57,034 bases of DNA from Pseudomonadota bacterium (GTDB lineage Bacteria; Pseudomonadota; Gammaproteobacteria; Burkholderiales; Rhodocyclaceae): the NCBI GenBank assembly GCA_963205435.1, contig CAUJIV010000012.1, positions 1 to 57,034 on the forward strand. The letters run 5' to 3'. The translations under genes were made by a program, and so were the position numbers. This document shows, in pieces, positions 47,314 through 54,732 of the stretch. A model generated the notes under the pieces. The model saw only the letters and a program-made list of their open reading frames with translations. It did no database searches and had not been told where the DNA came from. Position 1 is the first letter of the stretch. Every line of letters begins with the position of its first letter.

Positions 47314-47637
47314 ATGAAACGCTGCACCGTTGGCATTCGCCGCCCCGAGGAACAGAGCCGTCCTGCTGCTGGACGGGGTCAGCCTACGGTCTGGTTTCCG
47401 TCAATGGCGACGATGGCGGCAGTGCTGTCCGAGGACAACCGGGCCTTGCTGCGCGTGATCCGCGACCAGCGACCCAAGTCGCTGACGGCGCTGGCCGAAC
47501 TCACCGGGCGGCGTGTGCCCAACCTCTCGCGCTCGTTGCGGATGATGGAGGGCTACGGGCTGGTCAGGCTCAAGCGCGACGTGCATGGCGTGGCACCCGT
47601 GGCGCTGGCGACCAGCTTCAAGATTTTGATTGATTGA
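47314..47637 (+). CDS. Winged-HTH protein of the HVO_A0114 / TumA type
   Basis: 107 residues. VLSEDNRALLRVIRDQRPKS-LTALAELTGRRVPNLSRSLR and MMEGYGLVRLKRD form a winged helix like the antitoxins of TumE/TumA modules. In those modules a small DUF6516 toxin is encoded next to it; I see none in the 150 bases upstream. The gene ends 10 bases before hsdM, so here it may control the R-M genes (inference). Confidence 0.7.
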   Translation: MKRCTVGIRRPEEQSRPAAGRGQPTVWFPSMATMAAVLSEDNRALLRVIRDQRPKSLTALAELTGRRVPNLSRSLRMMEGYGLVRLKRDVHGVAPVALATSFKILID

Positions 47638-47647
47638 AGGCTCGAAC

Positions 47648-49216
47648 GTGAACAACAACAAAGAAGCCGAACGGGCTGAACTGCACAAAACCATCTGGCG
47701 CATCGCCAACGACCTGCGCGGCAGCGTGGATGGCTGGGATTTCAAGAGCTACGTGCTGGGGATGCTGTTCTACCGCTTCATCTCGGAGAACCTCGCCGCT
47801 TATCTGAACGATGAAGCTCATCGCGCCGGAGAGAACGACTTCGACTACGCCGCGCTGTCCGATGCCGACGCCGAACAGGGCCGCGCCGAAACGGTCAAGG
47901 AAAAAGGTTTCTACGTCTTGCCCTCGCACCTGTTCGCCAATGTGCGCGAGCAGGCGCGGCAAGACGCCAACCTCAACGAAACTCTGTCGCACGTGTTCAA
48001 GGACATCGAAGGCTCGGCCATCGGCGCGGACAGCGAAGACGACTTCAAGGGCCTGTTCGACGACCTTGATGTGAACAGTAGCAAGCTCGGCCCCACGGTC
48101 GTGCGTCGCAATGAAAAACTGGTCAAGCTGCTGGACGCCATCGGCGATCTGCCGCTCGGCAGTTTCACCGACAACACCATCGACCTGTTCGGCGACGCCT
48201 ACGAATACCTGATGCAGATGTACGCCTCGACTGCCGGCAAATCCGGCGGCGAGTTCTACACCCCGCAGGAAGTCAGCGAACTGCTAGCGCGCATCGCCGT
48301 CAGCGGCAAAACCGAAGTCAACAAGGTATACGACCCGGCCTGCGGCTCGGGCTCGCTGCTGCTCAAGTTCGCCAAGGTGCTGGGGCAGGACAAGGTGCGG
48401 CAAGGCTTCTACGGGCAGGAAATCAACCTGACCACCTACAACCTGTGCCGCATCAACATGATCCTGCACGACGTGAACTACGAGAAGTTCAACATCGCGC
48501 ACGGCGACACGCTCACCGACCCGGCGCACTGGGACGACGAGCCGTTCGAGGCCATCGTTTCCAATCCACCGTATTCCATCAAGTGGCCGGGTGACAGCAA
48601 TCCGCTGCTCATCAATGACCCGCGCTTCGCGCCTGCGGGTGTGCTCGCACCAAAAAGCTACGCCGACCTTGCATTCACGATGCACATCCTGAGTTGGCTT
48701 GCCGTCAATGGGACTGCTGCCATCGTCGAGTATCCCGGTGTGCTATATCGCAGCGGCGCAGAACAGAAGATTCGCCAGTACCTGATCGACAACAACTACG
48801 TCGATACTGTCATCCAGCTTCCGCCCGACTTGTTTTTCGGCACCACGACCGAAACTTGCATCATCGTGCTGAAGAAGTCCAAGCGCGATAACGGCACGCT
48901 GTTCATTGATGCCAGCGCCGAGTTTGTACGCAACGGCAACAAAAACAAGCTCACCGAGGCCCACCAGCAAAGAATCCTCGACGCCTTCATAAACCGCAGC
49001 GATATCGCGCATTTCGCTAAGTTGGTGGACAACAGCGAAGTTGCGGCGAACAGCTACAAGCTCACGATCTCGTCATACGTCGAACCACCGGACACCAAAG
49101 AGGACGTGGACATCACGGCGCTCAACGCCAAGATCGCCCGCATCGTGGTGCGACAGGCGGAATTGCGAACACAGATTGATGCCATCGTTGCCGATCTGGA
49201 AGGGGAAAACGTATGA
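47648..49216 (+). CDS. hsdM: Type I restriction-modification methyltransferase subunit
   Basis: 522 residues from a GTG with GAAGG upstream; a TTG six codons earlier is the alternative. The N-terminal helical domain (LHKTIWRIANDLRGSVDGWD-FKSYVLGMLFYRFISENL) is followed by the N6-adenine methylase core: GGEFYTPQEVSELL, VYDPACGSGSLLLKF (motif I, D229) and SNPPYSIKW (motif IV, N306). It methylates adenine in the target and forms the M2S core with HsdS. Overlaps hsdS by four bases (ATGA). Confidence 0.95.
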   Translation: MNNNKEAERAELHKTIWRIANDLRGSVDGWDFKSYVLGMLFYRFISENLAAYLNDEAHRAGENDFDYAALSDADAEQGRAETVKEKGFYVLPSHLFANVREQARQDANLNETLSHVFKDIEGSAIGADSEDDFKGLFDDLDVNSSKLGPTVVRRNEKLVKLLDAIGDLPLGSFTDNTIDLFGDAYEYLMQMYASTAGKSGGEFYTPQEVSELLARIAVSGKTEVNKVYDPACGSGSLLLKFAKVLGQDKVRQGFYGQEINLTTYNLCRINMILHDVNYEKFNIAHGDTLTDPAHWDDEPFEAIVSNPPYSIKWPGDSNPLLINDPRFAPAGVLAPKSYADLAFTMHILSWLAVNGTAAIVEYPGVLYRSGAEQKIRQYLIDNNYVDTVIQLPPDLFFGTTTETCIIVLKKSKRDNGTLFIDASAEFVRNGNKNKLTEAHQQRILDAFINRSDIAHFAKLVDNSEVAANSYKLTISSYVEPPDTKEDVDITALNAKIARIVVRQAELRTQIDAIVADLEGENV

Positions 49217-50472
49217 GCCGCATTGACAGCCTCATCGCAGAGCTTTGCCCTGGCGGTATTGAGTTCAAGGCGCTCGGGGACATTGCCGAGTTGGTGCGTG
49301 GCAACGGGATGCCCAAATCCGACTTCACGGAAAGCGGCATCGGCTGCATCCATTACGGTCAGATTTATACGCACTACGGTGTTTGGGCGACCGAGACCAT
49401 TTCCTTCGTCGCGCCGGGAACCGCCGTGCCGCTTGCGAAGGTGAACACTGGCGATCTGATCATCACAAACACCAGCGAGAACGTCGAAGACGTGTGCAAG
49501 GCAGTTGCTTGGTTGGGCGAACCGCAAATCGTCACCGGCGGTCACGCCACGGTGATCAAGCACGAGCAAGACCCGAAATACCTGTCGTATTACTTCCGCA
49601 CGCCTGATTTTTTCGCACAGAAGAAAAAGCAGGCCACGGGCACAAAGGTCATTGATGTGTCCGCCAAGAGCCTTGCGAAAATTCGTGTCCCTGTGCCGCC
49701 GCTGGAAATTCAGCGGGAAATCGTGAAAGTTCTTGACACTTTCACGGAGCTTGAGGCGGAGCTTGAGGCGGAGCTTGAGGCGCGTCGGCGGCAGTACAAG
49801 TACTACCGCGACGCGCTCTTGACGTTCGCTGAACGCACTGACGGCGACGGCGACGGCGACGGCGCAAGCAAGCAAATTGTAAGGTGGTCGACCTTGAATG
49901 ACATCTGTCTGAACGTATCGTCCGGTGGCACGCCCCTGTCGAGGCGTGCCGATTTCTACGGCGGGGACATTCCGTGGCTGCGCACTCAGGAAGTCGATTA
50001 CACGGACATCCACTCGACAAGTGTGACGATCACTGAAGCCGGACTGAAAAACTCGGCAGCAAAATGGGTTCCTGCAAACAGCGTCATTGTTGCAATCTCT
50101 GGTGCGGGCGTCACACGGGGACGTGTCGCAGTGAACAAGATTCTGCTGACGACGAACCAGCACTGTTGCAATTTGGAAATCGACTCATCCCAAGCGCACT
50201 ACCGTTTTGTTTATCACTGGCTGGTCAATCAATATGACGACCTGCGTTCCCGTGGGCATGGCAACCGTTCCGATTTGAACATCGGAATCGTCAAAGGATA
50301 TCCAATTCCTGTTCCTCCGCTCGAAGAACAGGCGCGGATCGCAAATGTCCTCGACAAATTCGATGCGCTGGTGAACGACCTCTCCTCCGGTCTGCCCGCC
50401 GAGATCAAGGCCCGCCGCCAGCAGTACGAGCACTACCGCGACCGCCTGCTCACCTTCCGGGAGGCAGCGTGA
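49213..50472 (+). CDS. hsdS: Type I restriction-modification specificity subunit
   Basis: 419 residues with two target-recognition domains (about 15-160 and 225-370). Each is followed by a conserved helix: IRVPVPPLEIQREIVKVLDT-FTELEAELEAELEA and YPIPVPPLEEQARIANVLDK-FDALVNDLSS. The first helix contains three perfect 12-base repeats (49747-49782, ELEA each) and is followed by four GACGGC units (49840-49863, DGDGDGDG). In the EcoR124 family the number of four-residue repeats in this helix sets the spacer length of the DNA target. Ends in a GTGA overlap with hsdR. Confidence 0.93.
   Translation: MSRIDSLIAELCPGGIEFKALGDIAELVRGNGMPKSDFTESGIGCIHYGQIYTHYGVWATETISFVAPGTAVPLAKVNTGDLIITNTSENVEDVCKAVAWLGEPQIVTGGHATVIKHEQDPKYLSYYFRTPDFFAQKKKQATGTKVIDVSAKSLAKIRVPVPPLEIQREIVKVLDTFTELEAELEAELEARRRQYKYYRDALLTFAERTDGDGDGDGASKQIVRWSTLNDICLNVSSGGTPLSRRADFYGGDIPWLRTQEVDYTDIHSTSVTITEAGLKNSAAKWVPANSVIVAISGAGVTRGRVAVNKILLTTNQHCCNLEIDSSQAHYRFVYHWLVNQYDDLRSRGHGNRSDLNIGIVKGYPIPVPPLEEQARIANVLDKFDALVNDLSSGLPAEIKARRQQYEHYRDRLLTFREAA
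49747..49863 (+). repeat. Two tandem repeat tracts in the hsdS linker
   Basis: GAGCTTGAGGCG occurs three times without error at 49747-49782, and GACGGC four times at 49840-49863. Both have units divisible by three, so copy-number change would keep the frame. Confidence 0.9.
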
Positions 50473-53400
50473 GCGAAGCCCCTGCGCCCAGCCACTACGA
50501 GCCGATCGCGCTTTCCAGCGAAAGCACCGTGGTCGCGGAGTTCGTGCGCCCGCACGAGGCGCGCGAGGAACGCTACCAGTCCGAAGCGGAGCTTGAACGG
50601 GATTTCATCGCACGCTTGCAGGTGCAGGCTTACGAATACCTGCGCATCACATCGGAGGATGACCTCAAGGCCAACCTGCGCCGCCAGTTGGAGGCGCTGA
50701 ACAAGATCACGTTCTCTGACCGCGAATGGCAGCAGTTCTTCGGCGAGAAGATCGCCGGAGCCAACGACGGCATCGTCGAGAAAACCGCACGCGTTCAGGA
50801 AGATCACATTCAGGTTCTGAAGCGCGACGACGGCAGCACCAAGAACATCTACCTGATCGACAAGCAGAGCATCCACAACAATCGCCTGCAGGTCATCAAT
50901 CAGTACGAAGCCGAAGGCGAAAGCAGGCTTGGCGTGAAACGGGCCACCCGCTTCGATGTGACCGTGCTGGTCAATGGCCTGCCGATGGTTCACATCGAAC
51001 TGAAGCGCCGGGGCGTGGACATCCGCGAGGCGTTCAACCAGATCGACCGCTACCAACGCGACAGCTTCTGGGCTGGTTCCGGCCTGTTCGAGTATGTGCA
51101 GTTGTTCGTCATCAGCAACGGCACGCTGACCAAGTATTACAGCAACACCACGCGCGACGGTCATCTGGCCGAGCAGCGCGGCAACCGCCGTGCGCGTGGC
51201 AAGACTTCCAACAGCTTCGCCTTCACAAGCTGGTGGGCCGATGCGAAGAACCAGCCCATCACGGAACTGGCCGACTTTACCAAGACCTTCTTCGCCAAGC
51301 ACACGCTGCTGAACATCCTCACCCGATATTGCGTGTTCGACGTGGATCGCAAGCTGCTGGTGATGCGGCCCTACCAGATCGTCGCCGCAGAACGCATCCT
51401 GCAACGCATCGCCACCGCCACCAACCACCGGCAACTGGGCACGGTGGCGGCGGGCGGCTACATCTGGCACACCACGGGCAGCGGCAAGACGCTGACCAGC
51501 TTCAAGGCCGCGCAACTGGCGCTCGGACTGCCGGAGATCGACAAGGTGCTGTTCGTGGTGGACCGCAAGGATTTGGACTACCAGACCATGCGCGAGTACG
51601 AGCGGTTCGAGAAAGGTGCGGCCAATTCCAACACCTCGACGGCAGTGCTGCAAAAGCAACTGGAAGACCCGAACGCGCGCATCATCATCACGACCATCCA
51701 GAAACTGAGCCGCTTCGTCGCCAAGAACAAGAAGCACGCGGTCTATGACGCGCATGTGGTGGTGATCTTCGATGAATGCCACCGCAGCCAGTTTGGCGAC
51801 ATGCACGCGGAGATCACCCGGACTTTCAAGCGCTACCACCTATTCGGCTTCACCGGCACGCCGATCTTCGCCGACAACGCGGGAGCGGGCGGCAACCCGA
51901 AGCTGCGCACCACGCAGCAGGCGTTCGGCGACAAGCTGCACACCTACACCATTGTCGATGCCATCAACGACAAGAACGTGCTCCCGTTCCGCATCGACTA
52001 CATCAACACCATCAAGGCGGCAGCCACTATCCGCGACAAGAAGGTTCCGGCCATCGATACCGAACGGGCCTTGCTGGCACCGGAGCGCATCACCCAGATC
52101 GTCGGCTACATCCGAGAGCACTTCGACCAGAAAACTAAGCGCAGCGCCAGCTACCGGCACGGTGGCAAGCGGCTCAACGGCTTCAATTCGCTGTTCGCCA
52201 CCGCGTCCATCGACGCCGCCAAACGCTACTACACCGAATTCGCCCAGCAGCAGAAAGATGTGCCGCCGGGCCAGCGGCTGAAGATCGGCCTGATCTACAG
52301 CTTCGCGGCCAACGAAGGCAGCGAAGATGGTCTGCTGGACGAAGAAGCGTTCGAAGCTGAAGGACTGGATCAAGGCTCGCGCGATTTTCTCGATGCCGCC
52401 ATTCGTGACTACAACGGCCTGTTTGCCACCAGCTTCGACGCCTCGGACGGCAAGTTCGAGAACTACTACAAGGATTTGTCGCAGCGCCTGAAAAACCGCG
52501 AACTCGACCTCGTGATCGTGGTCAACATGTTCCTGACCGGCTTCGACGCCACCACGCTCAACACCCTGTGGGCAGACAAAAACCTGCGGGCGCACGGCCT
52601 GATTCAGGCGTATTCGCGCACCAACCGCATCCTCAATTCGGTCAAGACCTACGGCAACATCGTTTCCTTCCGCGATCTGGAGCAGGCGACCAACGACGCG
52701 CTGGCGCTGTTCGGCAACAGGGACGCCAAGGGCATCGTGCTGCTCAAGCCCTATGCGGACTACTACGCGGAGTACCAGAAGAAGGTCGGCGAACTGGTGG
52801 CGCTGTTCCCGTTGGGCCAGGCCATCACGGGCGAAGCGGCGCAGAAGGCGTTCATCAAGCTGTTCGGCGCCATCCTGCGGCTGAAGAACATCCTCACCGC
52901 CTTCGACGATTTCGCGGGTAGCGAAATCCTCAGCGACCGCGACTTTCAGGATTACCAGAGCCTGTACCTGAACCTGTACGCCGAATTCCGCAGCACCTCC
53001 GAGGCCGAGAAGGAAACGATCAACGACGACGTGGTGTTCGAGATCGAACTGATCAAACAGGTCGAGATCAACGTCGATTACATCCTGATGCTGGTCGAGC
53101 GATACATCAAGGCCAAGGGCACCGGCCAGGACAAGGAAATCCGCGCCACCATCGAGCGCGCGATCAATTCCAGCCCGTCGCTGCGCAACAAGAAAGATCT
53201 CATCGAGGCGTTCGTGGATTCCGTTTCCCCGAAAGCCAAGGTGGATGCGGAATGGCAGGCGTTCGTCGCCAGGAAGAAAGTCGAGGAACTTGACCGCATC
53301 ATCGCCGACGAGGGGCTGAACCCGGATGAGACGAGGGCGTTTGTGGACAACGCCTTCCGCGATGGAGGGATTCCGACCACGGGCACAGCCATTACGAAGA

Positions 53401-53510
53401 TTCTGCCGCCGGTCTCGCGGTTCTCGAAGAACAACAACCATTCGACGAAGAAGCAAACGGTGCTGGAGAAACTGGCGGCGTTCTTCGAGCGGTATTTTGG
53501 ACTGGGATAA
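50469..53510 (+). CDS. hsdR: Type I restriction endonuclease subunit
   Basis: 1013 residues from a GTG overlapping the hsdS stop. The N-terminal nuclease (PD-(D/E)xK) has RFDVTVLVNGLPMVHIELKR with D163, E177 and K179. The translocase has Walker A HTTGSGKTLTSF (337-341), DECHRSQFG (435-438), GFTGTPIF, and the late FLTGFDATTLNTLW and QAYSRTNRIL motifs. The C-terminal helical domain binds the M2S complex. All key residues are intact, so the system should restrict. Confidence 0.95.
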   Translation: MSEAPAPSHYEPIALSSESTVVAEFVRPHEAREERYQSEAELERDFIARLQVQAYEYLRITSEDDLKANLRRQLEALNKITFSDREWQQFFGEKIAGANDGIVEKTARVQEDHIQVLKRDDGSTKNIYLIDKQSIHNNRLQVINQYEAEGESRLGVKRATRFDVTVLVNGLPMVHIELKRRGVDIREAFNQIDRYQRDSFWAGSGLFEYVQLFVISNGTLTKYYSNTTRDGHLAEQRGNRRARGKTSNSFAFTSWWADAKNQPITELADFTKTFFAKHTLLNILTRYCVFDVDRKLLVMRPYQIVAAERILQRIATATNHRQLGTVAAGGYIWHTTGSGKTLTSFKAAQLALGLPEIDKVLFVVDRKDLDYQTMREYERFEKGAANSNTSTAVLQKQLEDPNARIIITTIQKLSRFVAKNKKHAVYDAHVVVIFDECHRSQFGDMHAEITRTFKRYHLFGFTGTPIFADNAGAGGNPKLRTTQQAFGDKLHTYTIVDAINDKNVLPFRIDYINTIKAAATIRDKKVPAIDTERALLAPERITQIVGYIREHFDQKTKRSASYRHGGKRLNGFNSLFATASIDAAKRYYTEFAQQQKDVPPGQRLKIGLIYSFAANEGSEDGLLDEEAFEAEGLDQGSRDFLDAAIRDYNGLFATSFDASDGKFENYYKDLSQRLKNRELDLVIVVNMFLTGFDATTLNTLWADKNLRAHGLIQAYSRTNRILNSVKTYGNIVSFRDLEQATNDALALFGNRDAKGIVLLKPYADYYAEYQKKVGELVALFPLGQAITGEAAQKAFIKLFGAILRLKNILTAFDDFAGSEILSDRDFQDYQSLYLNLYAEFRSTSEAEKETINDDVVFEIELIKQVEINVDYILMLVERYIKAKGTGQDKEIRATIERAINSSPSLRNKKDLIEAFVDSVSPKAKVDAEWQAFVARKKVEELDRIIADEGLNPDETRAFVDNAFRDGGIPTTGTAITKILPPVSRFSKNNNHSTKKQTVLEKLAAFFERYFGLG

Positions 53511-53514
53511 GACG

Positions 53515-53958
53515 ATGGCTGACGACGTCCTCACACAATCTGATGCCGATGTCCTGTTTCGAATGGAGAAGGTTCCTGCATTGGCAGATGCCTTCCACTT
53601 CCCCGACTTGGGTGGGCGCATCGAAGTTCCGTTGGTATCGCGTGACGAACGTGAACATTTTTCTCTGGACATCAATCGCAAACGCATCACCTTGACCACC
53701 GGCTATCAGGCCCGTGCCAGAAAGGTTGTAGTGCTGGCGCGTCTCGACTTCGCCGCGCCTCATCGCAACCCGGATGGGAGCGAAGTGGGCGTGCCGCATT
53801 TGCATCTGTACCGCGAAGGCTACGGTGACAAGTGGGCCGTCGAGGTTCCGGCTGGGGTCTTGAGCAATCCAGCGGATGCGTGGCAGGTGTTGCACGACTT
53901 CATGCGCTACTGCGGCGTGATCGAACAGCCGAATATCGTGCGAGGTCTTTTCTCATGA
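53515..53958 (+). CDS. DUF6978-like protein
   Basis: 147 residues from MADDVLTQSDADVLFRMEKV, five bases after hsdR. RDEREHFSLDINRKRITLTT, LARLDFAAPHRNPDGSEVGV and PHLHLYREGYGDKWAVEVPA look like a small beta-rich domain; family name from memory. Its TGA overlaps the next ATG. The pairing with a DUF1828-like gene recurs in mobile islands; the function of the pair is not established. Confidence 0.65.
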   Translation: MADDVLTQSDADVLFRMEKVPALADAFHFPDLGGRIEVPLVSRDEREHFSLDINRKRITLTTGYQARARKVVVLARLDFAAPHRNPDGSEVGVPHLHLYREGYGDKWAVEVPAGVLSNPADAWQVLHDFMRYCGVIEQPNIVRGLFS

Positions 53959-54716
53959 GCACGACCGATGATTTGATCAATCGTTACTATGATTGGCTCA
54001 AGGCCAAGACTAACTGGCGGGAGATCAACGATTGGGTGGAAATCACCACTCCGTACCTGGATCGGCATAACGACTGCATCCAGATTTATCTCAAGCGGCA
54101 AGATGGCGAGTGGGTGTTGACCGACGATGGTTATACGCTGGCTGATCTTGCGCAGTCCGGTTGCGAGATCGACACGCCACGCCGAAAGGCGTTGCTAGCC
54201 ACAACGCTGAACGGCTTCGGTGTGCAGCAAAATTTCGAGGCACTGGAGGTCAAGGCGACCGAGGAGAATTTCCCGCTGCGAAAGCACAGCCTGTTGCAGG
54301 CCATCCTAGCGGTCAACGATCTTTTCTACGTGGCCCGAGCCAATGTCGAAAGCTTCTTCTTCGAGGACGTGGCCTTGTGGTTGGATGATGCCGACGTTCG
54401 CTATACCTCGCGCGTGAACTTCGTCGGGCGCAGTCACTACAACCATCAGTTCGATTTCGTGGTGCCGAAATCGAGACGTGCACCCGAACGGATTCTTCGT
54501 GTCATCAACAATCCGAGCAAGGACACCGCCCAAAGCACTGCTTTCGCTTGGCTGGATACCAAAGAAGTACGACCTTCAGATTCACAGGCGTTTGCAATCC
54601 TGAATGATCGTGACCGGCAGGTCGGTGATGCTGTGCAGGATGCCTTGCGCAGCTATGACATCACTCCGATTGCGTGGAGCAAACGCGAGGAGTTCAGGGA
54701 GCGGTTGGCTGCATGA
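53955..54716 (+). CDS. DUF1828/DUF1829-like protein
   Basis: 253 residues. The N-terminal half (WVEITTPYLDRHNDCIQIYL, WVLTDDGYTLADLAQSGCEI, RKALLATTLNGFGVQQNFEA) fits DUF1828. The C-terminal half (VGRSHYNHQFDFVVPKSRRA and DTAQSTAFAWLDTKEVRPSD) fits DUF1829, which has a restriction-endonuclease-like strand pattern in my reading. It forms a coupled pair with the preceding gene (ATGA), directly behind hsdR. A toxin-antitoxin or defence role is a guess from context. Confidence 0.65.
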   Translation: MSTTDDLINRYYDWLKAKTNWREINDWVEITTPYLDRHNDCIQIYLKRQDGEWVLTDDGYTLADLAQSGCEIDTPRRKALLATTLNGFGVQQNFEALEVKATEENFPLRKHSLLQAILAVNDLFYVARANVESFFFEDVALWLDDADVRYTSRVNFVGRSHYNHQFDFVVPKSRRAPERILRVINNPSKDTAQSTAFAWLDTKEVRPSDSQAFAILNDRDRQVGDAVQDALRSYDITPIAWSKREEFRERLAA

Positions 54717-54732
54717 GCGCAACGAACTGGAG

